64,000 bases of DNA from Proteles cristata cristata (GCA_017311185.1 JAESUZ010002877.1:921001-985000); one strand, 5' to 3'; positions 23,790-37,069 are shown, counted from the stretch's first letter. Numbers and translations: made by a program. Notes: generated by a model not told the origin, from the sequence alone.

Positions 23790-25485
23790 TCCTCTGTTAT
23801 CTTTTAAGAGTTTTATAGTTTTATGTTTTACATTTAGTTCTATGATCCATTTTGAGTTGATTTTTGTAAAAGGTGTAAGGTTTGTGACCAGAGTCAACTT
23901 ATTTGCATATTGATGTCCAGGTGTTCTGGCAACATTTGTTAAAAATGCCATCTTTGCTCCATTGTATTGCTTTTCCTCCTTTGACAAAGATCAGCTATTA
24001 TATTTATGTGGGTCTATACTGGGATCTCATTTTTGTTCCATTTATATCTACCTGTTGTCTATTTTGTCTGCTTCTGTCTTGATTACTGTAGCTCTATAAG
24101 TCATGAAGTCAGATAATATTAATCCTTCAATTTTGTTCTTCTTCAGTAGTCTTGGGTCTCTTGCTTCTCCATATAAACTTTAGAATCAGTATGTTAATAT
24201 CCACAAGAAAACTTGCTGAGATTTTGATTTGGATTGCACTGAATCTATAGATCAATTTGGGAAAAGTTGACATCTTGATAATATTGAGTATTCCTATCCA
24301 TGAACATGGACTATCTCTGCATTTATTTAGTTCTTTGATTTCTTTCATCACACTTTTATAGTTTTCTTTGTATGGATCTTGCACACATCTTGTTATATTT
24401 ATTCTTAAGTATTTTATTTTTAGGGGTGCTAATATAAATGGTATTGTTTTTAAGTTCCACTTGTTTATTGCTGGTACATAGGAAAGCAATTGACTTTTAT
24501 ATATTAACCCTGTATCCTGCACCCCTACTACATTATTAGTTCCAGGAGTTTGTTGATTCTTTTTGATTTTCTACATAAACAGTAGTGTCTTCTGCAAACA
24601 AAGACAGTTTCATATCTTCTGTCCCAATCTGTGTATCTTTTCTTTCCAATACAATTTTGAAAAGCAATGGTGAGAAGGGTCATCTTTGCCTTGTTCCTGA
24701 TCTTAGTAGAAACATTAAGTATGATGAAATATGTTAGCTGTAGGCTTTTTGTAATTACTCTTTATCCAGTTAAGGAAGTTTCCCTCTATTCCTAGTTTAC
24801 TGAGGGTTTTTATCATGAATGGGTATTAGATTTTGTCAAATGTTTCTTCTACATCTGTTAACATGATAGGATTTTTTTTCCTTTAGCCTGTTGATATGTA
24901 GGACAACATTAACTAATTTTTGAATGTTGAACCATACCTTGCATACCACCCCACTTGGCCATGGTGCTTAATTCTTTTCATACATTGTTGGATTCAATTT
25001 GCTAATATTTTGTTGAAGATTTTTGCAGAGATATTCATGAGAAATCTGTAGTCTGCAGTTTTCTTTTCTTGTAATGTTTTTGGTTTTGGTATTAGGATAA
25101 TGCTGTCCTCATAGTATGAGCTAGGGAGTATTCCTTTTGCTACTATCTTCTGAAAGAGACCATAGAAAATTGGTATAATTTCTTCCTAAAATGTTTGATA
25201 CTGGGATACAGTGAACCCATCTAGGCCTGGTGCCTTTTGTTTTTGAAGGTTAATAATTATTAATTTGATTTCCTTAATAGATACAGACATTCAAATTGTC
25301 TATTTTTTTTTCTGGCAGATTGCTTCTTTCAAGTAACTGGTCTATTTCATCTAGGTTATCAAATCTGTGGGTAAATAGTTGTTCATAGTATTCCTTTGTT
25401 TTTCTCTTTAATGCCTAAAGTCTATGGGCTCTTTGGTGATGGCCCATCCTTCTTTCATTTCTGATATTATTTGTGTAAATAATGC

Positions 25486-26212
25486 TGTTTTAATAAAAGT
25501 TTTAATACCTAAAAAAAGAACTAGATCCTCAAATGAGAAGTGGGTATTCCAGATTTCATCAAACCAATATATTTTTTTAAAGCAAGGGTACAGTATCAAA
25601 ACCTAAATTTTCCAGGATTATTCAAACTAGTATTAGACAAGATGTGTAACATGAGAAGATATTTTCATAGCACCTGTGGATCCAGTTGTCATAATTCCAA
25701 AGGAAGAAGAGAAAGAGTTGGAAAAAAGAACTTCATGATTAAGAGAGATAATCTTCTCAAATGGCAATTTAATTTCCTCACCATTGAAACAGCACCTATT
25801 CCCAAGAGCTTAATAGTTTTGATCTATGTATGGCTACTACTTTGAACTTACTTTGCTTTTCCTTATCAATTCTAAATTTATTTAAAAGACTGAATTCAAA
25901 TGAGAGCAGCATAAAAACCTGGATTTTAAAATACCAAGAAAAGAATTTCTTTTGATATCCCAGCCATTAACTTAGGACTCCTTCTAAAATACATATATGG
26001 AAAATTATTAGGAGGACATAAAAGCAAAAATTGTTTCCCTATGGTCCAATAATTAAATTCTTATGTATTTTTCCTGGAAAATTTGAAACTATGCCCCAAA
26101 AGGGCATTTACAGGGATGTTCAAGGCAACATTGTCGTGACAGTGAAAAACTGTCACAAATAAGAGAAATAATCTATGTTATATAGATATTAAGGAATATA
26201 CACACACATATA

Positions 26213-26256
<44 letters not shown>

Positions 26257-27774
26257 CACACAGACACAGGGTCTGCAGACAGCATGTAAAGACTATCACT
26301 CATGAAAAAAATAATAAAACTATGTCCTTGCAGGTACGTATATATGTATATAAATGCACAGAAAAAGATTTGGAAACCCACACCCCAAAATGATAACAAT
26401 TACCTCCAAGATGTTTGTGGCTCAATGGGGGTTCTAGTATTATCTGTAGTATTTTAATTTCTTTAAATGATGAGAATGAATGAATTCATATTTTATGGCT
26501 GAGATGGATTTGAAAAAGATAATGCCCCAAAACATACTTTAAGAAATCAAACATAGCAAAAGTATACCCACCTTAACACTGTCAGGTGCCAACAAAGAAG
26601 CTTTAATGACATGCATCCTCTTTCCCCGGTAGAAACAGTAGAAAGCAATGGAGAGTTATGAGCAGGACATTCTGGTTAAATTCACATCTGAGTATGGCTG
26701 CTCAGCTGCTCCACTTAACCAAAGGGAATTCTTGCTGTCTTCTTTTTCTGACATGGTGTGTGCACACTATTTAATTGTGCACACACAGGGTGCTTACCTG
26801 TCATCTTGATAAATGGAGGCACAGAAAGGATGTTCCCGAGGAAGCAAAATACATGCATCCATGTAACAGCAAGCAGTGGACAAAAAATAACCTACTGCAA
26901 ATTCAGCATCTGTGTATTATGTATATATTGCTATCTACCTCAATGAAAACAGAATTGCTCATTCCAAAGTATCAGTTACAAAGTACTGGTCAAAATATCT
27001 ACATACTATCTATGTAATATAACCTGATGTTTCCTCTCCTATAGACATCTTCTTTACAGTAACTGTCTTTCAGACATTTTTTATGGTATATGTCAGAAGT
27101 CCCAAAATGATGCCCTGTTGGTAATAGATGGCCTCTAGCCACTACTCTCATCTCCACAGTATGTCGAAAAGGCTACATCAAATGAAAATCCAGCTTTCAA
27201 CTTTATCTTCATCTGGTAACATTTGGTCTACCTTGCTTTATTGCAAACACTGGTTGGTGAAGAACTGTCTCATCAAGATAGGGCAAGTGTCCTGCATCAT
27301 CCCAGTCCCCACCATGCCTTACTCCCTCCCCAGGCTGAGAGTCAGTTACCATTATCATTGTTTCTACCGTTGTTTTTCTCACAGTGAAGAAAATGAACAC
27401 TTGTACTTGTATGTCTACCAAACATGGGAAAACTAGAGATATGCAGTGGAAAATGTTTCAAGAAAAATTAGAAAGAGGACATTTTCCCATGAGAATTAAG
27501 AATATTCCTACATATCTAGTTTGCAAACAAAGTATGTTCCGGATGAAAGAACCAAACATGTATGTTCCTGACAAAAGAACAGAACATGCCATTATCAAAC
27601 TATTGGCCAATTCTCTCACAAGCTCTTCCTGTCCATAGCAGGCATTTGAATTTGTAATGAATCTGTATATAATACTTATGGATATGCCACCAATTGAACG
27701 ATACAGAGGCAGTAAAAAACCAAATTCAAGAATTAGAGTTCTGTGAATTATACATATGAATTAATTTTATATTT
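25486..27774. other. Intergenic with L1-like remnant and TG repeat
   Basis: No gene found. 26050-26450 resembles old L1 3' sequence split by a (TG)n microsatellite. A 28-bp imperfect tandem duplication lies at 27532-27587. Confidence 0.45.
26197..26266 (+). repeat. (TG)n microsatellite with self-complementary flanks
   Basis: Pure TG run at about 26221-26252, bordered by ACACACATATATGTGTATAT and TATACACACA, which can fold back on the run. Confidence 0.9.
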
Positions 27775-27789
27775 AAATTCATCACATCA

Positions 27790-28007
27790 GGGGCACCTGG
27801 TTAAACGTCTGGCTCAGTCGGTTAAGCGTCTGACTTCGGCTCAGGTCATGATCTCACAGTTTGTGGGTTTGAACCCCACATCAGGCTCTGTGCTGATATG
27901 CAGCTCAGAGCCTGGAGCTTGTTTCAGATTCTGTGTCTCCCTCTCTCTCTGACCCTCCCCTGCTCACGCTGTCTCTCTCTCAGAAATAAGTAAAACATTA
28001 AAAAAAA
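27790..28007 (+). mobile_element. Felid-type SINE with 15-bp target duplication
   Basis: Perfect duplication AAATTCATCACATCA at 27775-27789 and 28008-28022. The head carries a small extra repeat (GTTAAACGTCTGGCTCAGTC then GGTTAAGCGTCTGAC). Confidence 0.96.
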
Positions 28008-28214
28008 AAATTCATCACATCAATTCTAAATATGCTTTTTGAGCACCGACTAAACATAATAGGTATTGCATATTAGGTGTTACAACGATGGAAGAGGAGC
28101 AAAATATAGATCTTTCCCTCTAGGAGCTTGCATATGGGAATGGGAAGAAGGTATGGGATGGAGAAGAAAGAAAAGACAGGTGTATAAGTTATTCTACTTG
28201 AAAGATAAATTGAG

Positions 28215-28445
28215 AGGAGACCACAGACCTATGGATGGATACTTAGGTTGCTTTCGTATCTTGGCTATTGTAAATAATGCTGCAATAAACACAGGGCTGC
28301 ATCTATTTTTTCCATTTTCTTTGGGTAAACACCCAGTAGTAGAGTTACTGGGTCATATGATAATTCTGTTTTAATTTTTGAGCAACTTCCCTATTGTTTT
28401 CCACAGAGGCTGCATCAATTAGCATCCTCATCAACAATAAGATGG
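28215..28445 (-). repeat. L1 fragment, antisense
   Basis: TTGGCTATTGTAAATAATGC and TTGGGTAAACACCCAGTAG are antisense L1 3' UTR words. Confidence 0.8.
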
Positions 28446-28560
28446 TAGTAACATTGGTGACAGATGGTGATCACACTAATTGTGGTGAAGCTGTTGAATC
28501 ATTACATTATCCACCTGAAACTAATATAACACTGTATATTAATTCTGCTTAAAAAAATTA
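28446..28560 (+). repeat. L1 3' end fragment
   Basis: GTTGAATCATTACATTATCC then ACCTGAAACTAATATAACAC: carnivore L1 3' terminus, opposite in orientation to its neighbour. Confidence 0.65.
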
Positions 28561-30680
28561 AATACACCAAAGCCGCATAAAAAAAAAAGAAGATCATAGT
28601 GAAAATCAAACAAAACCCTGTGAGAGCTGGAAGGAGGGAGCAAAACAGGAAGATTAGCAAGAACACAGCTTCAGGGAGAGGGTAGCATGTGAATTGGGTC
28701 TTAAGATACAATTTCTAAAGGAAACAGGACATTTTAGGGAGAGCTCCTGCAGTGTAGTCTACATGTGGTAAACAGGGTGGAGGAGGAAGCTGGTGAAACA
28801 GTTAGGATCACGTTACTGACAGACTTAATTACCACGCTGCTGAATTTGTCCTTAATAAGATGGGTAATAGGGAACTTCCAAGTGAGGTAGGTTACGATGC
28901 TTGTCACTGGAACTGGAGCAAATAGGTTAGTTATATTACATAAGAAATTACAAATTATAGAAGACAAAATTACTTCTAGAAGCTATCTAAACAGCAAAAC
29001 ATGATTTCCTCTACTCTGTTCTTACATGATAATTAATGCAATACTTGTCAAAATTCTAAGCTTCTGTTATTAAAAAGATCAAACAATCTAAGAAATAATA
29101 AATGAGACTCCAGTGTACAATTATACCTGGGACAGTGTAAGCAAGAGGACTTTAGAGGTAACCAAGTGAATCACATTTTCCCTGATAGATATATTTACGT
29201 CAGAATGTACTTCCAGGTCCACAGAATTTAGAAAACACACACGTGTGCACGTGCACGTAGCACACACAATACTGGGGCACTCACCGTCCTAGAACTTATG
29301 AAGGCCCTCAGAAAGTAGGTATCACAGCTAAGGAAAAAGCAAAGTGCCAAGTCAGGGACGAGGAAACCCAAGTTCTAACCTTGTTTCGCCATCAAGTAAC
29401 TATAAGACTTTGAGCAAGTCATTTGTCTTTTCTCAGCCTCAGAAACTTCATCTCTAAAATGAAGGGACTGGGACAAGAATAAGGTTTTTCCAACCTCTTC
29501 TTTAAATATCAAGAGTTTCAAACTGGCAGCCTTCAGGTCTGAAATGGCAGGTGACCTGTGCAGGCCAAAGCATTTGCAAAAATCCTCCTACCAAACTAAA
29601 CAAAAACCAAAATAAGTTCCTAGTGCCCAAACACTGATACCACATAAAAACCCAAAATTTTCACTTTTCTTAAAAACCCAGACAATCTGGTAACAAGGAC
29701 CCACATCCCTATGTGGCCACAATCTGCTGTGGCTGAGCAGGTACTGTCTCCCCTTTAACTGGACCTACCTTGTTCTCCAGTTTGCCAGTCTCCACCCTCT
29801 GACTCACTCCTTTGTTACCTGTCGACTGTGAGTAACTGTGTGACTACTGCCATGCTCACGGGAGATATCCTCTCTGTTCACTCTACAGATGCATGAGCCA
29901 TGCACCAAGCTAGCTAGATGCTGTAAGAGAAATAAACATTAGACATACCTAGGTCAAGAATTAGAATTCACTGTCAGAAGTAATAGGTGTGAGTGGGATT
30001 TCAAGTTACGGTGGAAGAGATTATTTCAGTTCTTGAAATACAGGAGAGGGATCTGCAATCTAGATTAATATTGTTGAAAACAAGAATGTGAATATTTGGC
30101 AGGAAGGTCAAGCTTCTTAAGTAGAAGACTCAAAGTCAAGTCCTTTCCTATATACTAACCATTAAGTCTACAAGCTCTTCATAGGATCACAAATGCCAGG
30201 TCCTGCTGGCAGCCAGAGGGCTGTGTATATCTGCAGCTCGGCTCCCGCCATGAGGATGCTCGTTAACTATGGTCTAATGTGAAAGTAATGAGGGCTAAGA
30301 ACTGAATCGGATCAGTCACTGAGATGCATAAATATCCAAAGGTACAGAGGACAGCAGCATAGATTTAACTCTCAGTTACGTGTGGCCCAGGGAATCATCA
30401 GAATCTCTGGCCCTCTACGTCTCATGACTCTTTGCTTTGTCAGAATCCTATCACGCAGGATTTTCCAGGAAACAAGATGTGCATTGTCATTTCATTACTG
30501 TTATTTCTCTTGATAGTTCATATACTTTGCTGGCTATTAAGCACTTGTCACTTTCTGAAGATACCTATGTAAAGGATGCCATCGGTAGTATTGTTTCATT
30601 GCTAGAAATTAGGCAAGTATAGGAAGTGGCAGAGTGATGATGATATATGAAATTCAAAATTTGTAAGAGCAAAAGACAGC
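28561..30680. other. Intergenic, with one MIR
   Basis: A MIR copy lies at about 29360-29500 (GAGCAAGTCATTTGTCTTTT ... TCTCTAAAATGAAGGGACTG). A CACGTGTGCACGTGCACGT alternating purine-pyrimidine block lies near 29240. No genes recognised. Confidence 0.5.
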
Positions 30681-30689
30681 ATGGATACG

Positions 30690-31120
30690 CATCAATGGAA
30701 ACTTGTTATATTAAATTACGGTAAAGACATACAATATTCCACAGCGGGAAAAGGGAAAAGGGATGGAGTGCTTGCTACCAAGCAATAAAAAGAAACAAAC
30801 TATTGATACACATAACAACTAGAATGAATGCTAAAAGAATTATGCCAAGTAAAAAAAGGCCAAAAACCCAACCCCAAAAAGTTACATCTTACATAATTTC
30901 ATTTATGTAGCATTCTTTTAAATGATACAATTAGAAAATGGAGAATAGACTAATGGCTGCCAACGGTTAGAGATGGGAGGTGGGAGGAAGATGGGGGTGG
31001 ACACACAAAACCACACGTGGTAAAACTCGGGGTAATGGGCATTGGGGAGGGCACTTATTGAGATGAGCACTGGGTGCTATATGTAAGCCAACTTGACAAT
31101 AAACTATTTAAAAAAAAAGA
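30690..31120 (+). repeat. L1 3' UTR fragment
   Basis: Ends GAGATGAGCACTGGGTGCTA ... TTGACAATAAACTATTTAAA, the characteristic 3' terminus of carnivore L1. Confidence 0.75.
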
Positions 31121-31247
31121 AAAAAAGAAATATACCTATGCAATATATATTCCATGCCATGAAAAGAACAGAAATATAAATGAGGCAACTGCTAATATTT
31201 TTCAGTAAAGCTCCTTAAAATAAGAAGGTAACTTTGGGAAACTAAAT

Positions 31248-31437
31248 AGGGAGGGAGAGAGGGCAAGAGAGAGGAGGAGGGAGGAAGAAAGGGAGAGGGA
31301 GAGAGGGAAGAAGGGAGGAAGAGAGAGAGGGAAGAAGGGAGAGAGTTGGTGAGAGAGGGAAAGGATGAGAATGGAGAGAGAGAAGAAGAGAGGGTAGAGA
31401 GGGGATAGGAGAGAGGGAGAGAAGAGGGGGAGGGGGA
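31248..31437 (+). repeat. Polypurine (GGGA/GAGA) tract
   Basis: About 190 bp almost purely G and A; homopurine-homopyrimidine DNA able to form triplex. Confidence 0.95.
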
Positions 31438-31960
31438 CTGAGAATGGGAATGTTCTACAGATGATCTGAATGACTTCTAAGACATACTACTAAGAAAACA
31501 AAAATAAGGTGCTTTGTATAGCACTCTTTACATGTTTGAGTAAACAAAACAAAAATGTTAATAATTAACACTTATCCACAGAATTTTTCTGAAAGGAAAC
31601 GAAACAAACAGGCAACACTGGTTGCTTCTACAGATGGGATAGGAGGAGGCTGAGGGTTGGGATGGGAGGGAGACTTTAATTCACTTGCCCTTGAACCTTC
31701 TGAATTTTATACCACATAGATGTTTACTTATTCATAGAATTACTGTTTTCTTTTCAAATATATGAAAATCAAGACAAATCAATGCTTCAGTGCTTTCACC
31801 TTTGTACACACCTATTGTCTGGCGACTGCTTTCTATTACTACTTATCCCTTCCTGGGTGCTTATTAGTTAACCTTTGCACCTAACCTCTTAAGCTTCTGT
31901 ACTGGTTCTGAAAATCAGTTTCACTGCTTACCTGAAAACTTTCTGAAGTATTACTCTTCC

Positions 31961-31992
<32 letters not shown>
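31961..31992 (+). repeat. (CA)n microsatellite
   Basis: About 15 uninterrupted CA units. Confidence 0.97.
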
Positions 31993-31993
<1 letters not shown>

Positions 31994-32127
31994 CACTGTT
32001 TCATATGGCATAGCTCAGTCTATAGGAGTTGACTATAAAAGATGACAATTATCTTCAAGCCAAGTGAAAATTTCAAATTTCAAAAGCACATATAAGAACA
32101 AGTCAAAAACTAATTAATGATGATGAT

Positions 32128-32350
32128 GACAGCTACCAATTTTTTTTTTAACTTTTTACTATGTGCTTGGTACTGTGCTAAGCAGCTTACAAGCATCATC
32201 TTAATTTACTCTTCACAGCAACCTTTGCTATGTGAGTTTTGTTATTCTCACTTTATAGATGAGGAAACGAAAGCTCAGATAGGTTAAATGATTTTCTTAA
32301 GGTCACAAAACTTCTAAGAGAAGAATTTGAACTTGTACCAGGGCCCGTCA
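32128..32350 (+). repeat. MIR element
   Basis: TGCTTGGTACTGTGCTAAGC, TATAGATGAGGAAACGAAAG, TTCTTAAGGTCACAAAACTT: nearly complete MIR. Confidence 0.85.
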
Positions 32351-35023
32351 ATACTAAAAATGAGGTATCATTCTTCTAAGGCTTAAAATTCACCTCAGTT
32401 TTGGTAGTTCTAAACTGCATGTGAAGCAGCTATATGGTCTCTTTGTAGCTGACAACCTATTGATTTTAGAATCTACCAGTAAGCCAGGCTCTAGACACCA
32501 GTTTTACCCGAATGCCTGCAACTCTCACAGTCTGCAGGACAAAATACTTAACGTAAAATCCTAACTTAATATAAAATACCTAACAGAAAACCTAAATTGA
32601 AGTTTTAGTCAATCCAACCCAGAATTTAACACTTGGTTTGCCCAATCAACAACTGGAATTCTTTCACAAAGGAAGTAAATCCAACCAGAAAATTTAAGAT
32701 CTTTGTCTCTGTCAATAAACTTCTGCATTAATCCTTGATATCTGAATCAAATATAAATTCTCAGAAATTATGTGAATCAAATTCACTGTCAATACACACA
32801 ATACTGTGTATAATTGATGGCTTCTGATCCCTGTTTTGAATATGCCAACTTAACCCTAAATAAATGATTTCTAAATAGAAAAAAATATCTGCATCTCATC
32901 AAGCAGACCTGAATCACTGAACTGAGGTTTTTCACATTTAGTTGAAAAGATCTGAAACATTAAAGATACCAGGAACTTTCCCCAATATCAGATTATTATT
33001 AAGACACAAGACACCACAAAAGATTTTGAATCAACTTGATATGATTAAAATAAAAAACTTAAAACACATACCATGCAGCTTTCTGAGATAAGGAGAATTA
33101 TGTAAATAAAACAACAGTAAAATTCTAGCACATAAATGGAACCCAAGTTTAGTCCTCTGTATTCCAAGGATATTTCTTAATAAAATATTTGTGTTATCAA
33201 GGCATTTTCTACCCACACCAAATTTCTCCAAGATATTCTTGGGCTTTCTATTCTATTCTGACTCCAGTGATAATGCAAATTCAAGACTTTCTTAACAGTC
33301 CCTTTAGACCAGCAAAGTCAAATATCAACTGATAGTCTCTATTGCTTTCCTTTTGGGGCCTCATCTTTTTTTCATTAATCTTCTTTCATTGAGGTTATCT
33401 GTTACACCAACTTCTGAAAGTAGACAACATTCTATGTTTATCCCCTAAGGTCATGTTAATCTGTATCTTCTAAAAATAAGCAGAGGCCATTTCTGACTCT
33501 ATTTCCTCTTCCCTAACCCCTTTGGTATAAGATCGCGGACACAAAGTCATGGCTGCAAGACAAAAATATGGCAGGTTTACGGTGACTCACAGGTGATTAC
33601 CACTTGTTATTTCATTGGAATTCTGAATACTGTTAGAACATAAAAAGGTTAAGAAAAGTAAAGTAAAACATTCTCTGTAACAACATATACACTTCTATTG
33701 TCTTCTGAACTGGAGAACACGTTCTGGAGATACTGTTTTTGATAAGAACAGGCATTTGGTAGATTCAAATGAGTCTCTGTACAAACAATAATTCTATTGG
33801 CTATCTTGTGATGGACCTTCACTCAACATCATAAAGGCGACTGAGAAAGACCTGTACGTAGATGTGTACTGTCAGCCAATGAGCAACCAAAGTAAGTTGT
33901 TAAGTACTATAAACAACAGATGTTATTTAATGAAGGAAATTACACATTCAGTATTGTCTTGTTAAAGCCTCTTACATGTAAACATTCAGAATTTCAGAGA
34001 AAATAAAAGAACAGAAAGTTGTTTGGATTCCCGTTAATTGGTCTTCAGTACTTTAATTTCACATTCTTGAAACCCAAAGCAATACTATTTGAATGCTGAT
34101 AAATATCATTTCTGGTCACACGGTATTTAATGTAGTCATAAAACTAAAAGGTTTTTGTCTGTAGCCCAAAAGTGAATATTTTGAAATATATTTTGAAATA
34201 CTCAAGCCTTTTGTGAACAAATTTACAACTTGCAGAGTTGGATTACAAGGTGAAAGTGGTGTTGAGGAAGGCTCTTCTCTGTCTTCTTTCATGCTAGAAA
34301 ATGACATTTTTTGCTTTGCAGAATAGAAAAAGGAAAAGAATGTTTTTCTGTTTTTAAATTAGAATGATATTTGGGTTTTAGCACTGTGTATTTCTAGGTT
34401 CCACATGCTACTATCCACAAGAGGGGAAATTCTGTGCAGAAGGCCACACTTTTCAATCCTGAGCAATCTGGCAAGAACCTGAAAACTCGATGGGCTTAAA
34501 GGCTGCCTGCCAGAGGGCTGTGCATCTCCATACTAATTCCCTGAAATCTTGATGCAAACATCAATTAATTCCAGTTCAGCAACAAGGCAACAAGCTTCTG
34601 AGTTCTATGGAGTACATCAGTTTTGTCCACCAGGACTCAAAGTCAGATGTGGGAAAAATCAAAACATAACATAGCATGAAGGGAGAAAGTATTAAGAGAG
34701 AGGAACAGCAAGAAAGTCTAAAAAATAATAATAAAACAAAATGCTACAGAACTGATGTGCTCCAGGGAACTGATGAATATTTGCAATTGTCTCTACTAGT
34801 CTTTAAGACGCAAAGATAGAGAAAGAAAGCTGTGAAACAAAGATTACTGAGCCTTCCTTTTGTTTACAATATGTGCTATATTATACTGAGCTATATAATA
34901 TTCAATGGTAAAGAGGTTTGGGGATGTTCGGCTAGCATGTAATTAAAACACACCATATGAAAAAAGCAATAAAAAATAAAATTAAGAAAACAAGAGAAAG
35001 GGGCTCATGCTGTACAGCCCATG
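32351..35023. other. Intergenic gap between the convergent genes
   Basis: AT-rich, mostly unique-looking sequence. No gene, RNA or clear mobile element identified. PROX2 ends near 14 kb and YLPM1 ends near 35 kb, so both transcripts terminate into this side. Confidence 0.4.
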
Positions 35024-35423
35024 AATCTCATCGGCTTTATCGTGAAAGTTTATTGTTTTTAATCCTAGTACAATCAGCTACCAGTTACATACAGTAAAAA
35101 ACAAAAACAGCCACAAAGTAATGATGATAGAGATAGTCTGTGACATTGTACAGTGGAGGAAATATTTTCTGTTGGAGTCCTCCAGCAGACCCCCACCTGG
35201 CTTCAGCAGTTAAGCTATCACTCCCTCCCTCCCCAAAATCGTTAAAAAGAAAAATTAATGTCTTGCTTGGGTACAGCAAGATCCTAATACCTCTTGGGGA
35301 CACTGGAGAACTTTAAAAAACTAAAGTGGTAGAAACAAAACAAAAACTGAAACGTGGAAGGCAAGGTGACACACAACGAAGCTCCATGAGGCCGTGGCTT
35401 CAGATCACCTCAAAGCGAACCAC
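35024..35423 (-). other. YLPM1: YLPM1 terminal 3' UTR exon
   Basis: On the minus strand a pyrimidine tract followed by CCAG|GTGG sets the start at 35423. The exon then carries non-coding sequence to the AATAAA at 35054-35049, with cleavage expected shortly after. Its partner donor is CTAAG|GTAAGA at 35743-35742. The low end given is approximate. Because the stop codon is in the previous exon, this exon is entirely untranslated. Confidence 0.65.
35049..35054 (-). terminator. YLPM1: YLPM1 poly(A) signal AATAAA
   Basis: Canonical AATAAA on the minus strand, about 370 nt into the terminal 3' UTR exon. It fits the end of YLPM1 transcription converging toward PROX2. Confidence 0.6.
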
Positions 35424-35778
35424 CTGGAAAGAAAAGAAAAGGCTGTCATGGCAGGAAACAGCAGGCGGAAAAGTTTAATAGACTTCAGTATCTCACCACT
35501 CTACTCCTTCTTAAATCTACAGAATCCAGGCTTTTCTCAAGTCTTAAGTGAGCCAAGTGTAGAAAATTGCTCCCTTTTCTAATACTCTGCATTGTAAATG
35601 TTGGCAACTAGCGCATACTTACTTAAGAACCAGAAAATAACACAAGAAGAGAAGTATTTTTAGCAAAGCATCCTGTCTCCTTTATCTCAAACCCTTCAAA
35701 ACAACCACACAGTAGGCTATTCATATGAATGTACAATCTTACCTTAGAGGAACAATGACTCCATTCAAAAACTAAGTC

Positions 35779-35925
35779 TCATATATATTTGGTTCGATTG
35801 AGGGCTTTTTCAGCCAGATGACCACTTTCATCTGTGATCTTCTCCCAATCAGTCTGTCCGACCACAAAACCTATGGCCCTTTTCCTATCTGCATCCTTCT
35901 TTTCTTCCAGGTCTGCCCATCTCAC
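35779..35925 (-). CDS. YLPM1: YLPM1 last coding exon
   Basis: It encodes the final 48 residues, VRWADLEEKKDADRKRAIGF through ALNRTKYI, then TGA at 35781-35779. YLPM1 (ZAP3) is a large nuclear protein with YLP repeats near its N-terminus, known to associate with protein phosphatase 1. The first three residues complete the RVxF-type PP1 docking motif RVRW, whose first arginine is the last codon of the upstream exon across a 12.2-kb intron. The acceptor is TTTAG|GTG. The transcribed exon continues to a strong donor at 35743, so the 3' UTR is spliced, and the stop lies only about 36 nt before that junction. Confidence 0.96.
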   Translation of the reverse strand: MRWADLEEKKDADRKRAIGFVVGQTDWEKITDESGHLAEKALNRTKYI

Positions 35926-36089
35926 CTAAAAAGAACAGAGCATTAGGCTGGGCTTTAGGAAAAATAAATAAACAAAGGGCCTCTTCCCCCTCTGGATAGT
36001 CTAAGGGGTAGGTAACTAATTTGAAACCAAGAATTAAAAAACATCGGAAATAAACTGAGGAGAAGTGGAGAAAGCTACGTATCTTAAGC

Positions 36090-36600
36090 TACAGAAAGGA
36101 AACTCTCTAGTCAGTCACCAAGTCCTAACCCTTCCAGCTCCTGAACAGTTCAGTCTCAGCTCTTAGCTAGGCCCTCCATCTCCTCTGTGGCTCCCTTCTG
36201 GTCTGCTGACCTCATTTTTTCCTCTGCTTAGTCTTCCTACCTTACATGCTCACTCCCTCCAATCCTTTCTGCCAGAATGATCTCCAAATACACAGTCATG
36301 ACTCTCACCTGCTTTAAATCCATCCCCTGCCTGAAGAATAAAATCCAATCAATAGGCCCCTCTAGATCTGGCCCTGTCTACTCTCCCTTGGGAATTGTGG
36401 GCAATGCCTACAGCCTTATATATAAGCAGCATAAAATTATTTCTGGCTCTCAGAGCACATTGGGCTACTTCCCATCTCTGTAATCTTGCATATGCTAGTT
36501 TCCCTTCATACAATGTCTCTGCCCTAACCCTGTCCACCTGGCATGAGTCTAGTCATTAACCCTTACTTTTTGTCTCTCTTGTTCTTGCCAATCACCATTA
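36090..36600 (+). repeat. L2 LINE remnant
   Basis: CACCAAGTCCTAACCCTTCC, TCCATCCCCTGCCTGAAGAA, AGATCTGGCCCTGTCTACTC follow L2 consensus order. Confidence 0.65.
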
Positions 36601-37069
36601 TTTCCTTAGATCTACTTCTGGATTTTGAAAATGGTTACTTTTTGAACTTTCACACTACACTGCAATGATCTATTTATAGACCAGCATTCTCTAACTGACT
36701 ATAAATACCCTAGGTCAACTGAGTATTATTTATCTCCACATAATAAATATTTCTTGAAATATAATCTTAGAAAAAAGGGAGATAACATTATTATTTTCAC
36801 CTATGAGATAAAGGATGAAGAGATGGACTCAACTGATATCATTTATGGAAAAATTATAGCTACAAATGCATAGATCAAGGATATTTCCCATTGAAAAGTA
36901 TTCTGATATTTAAAAATGTAAGCAGATATATTTAAAATTTTAATAATATATCAAATATAGATTTTTATATTAACAATTAAAAGAATAAGATATATTCTGC
37001 AGAAGTTGAAACACTTGAGAAACTATGAAACTGTGGACATACACCAAAGTCTGCAGAGCTTGTATTTTA

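Larger units (their letters stand above)
22101..25485 (-). mobile_element. L1 LINE, antisense, 5'-truncated and decayed
   Basis: Minus-strand L1: the 3' UTR begins near 22101 and ORF2 extends leftward in protein order toward 25485. A surviving open segment at 24127-24522 (minus) reads as L1 ORF2 C-terminal text (RDSPCSWIGILNIIKMSTFP). Frames are broken throughout, so it is not active. Two SINEs (23075-23320, 23600-23789) are nested in it, both antisense and with target duplications. Confidence 0.85.

Noticed and set aside
24127..24522. 131-codon minus-strand protein
   Set aside because: Fragment of decayed L1 ORF2, not a host gene.
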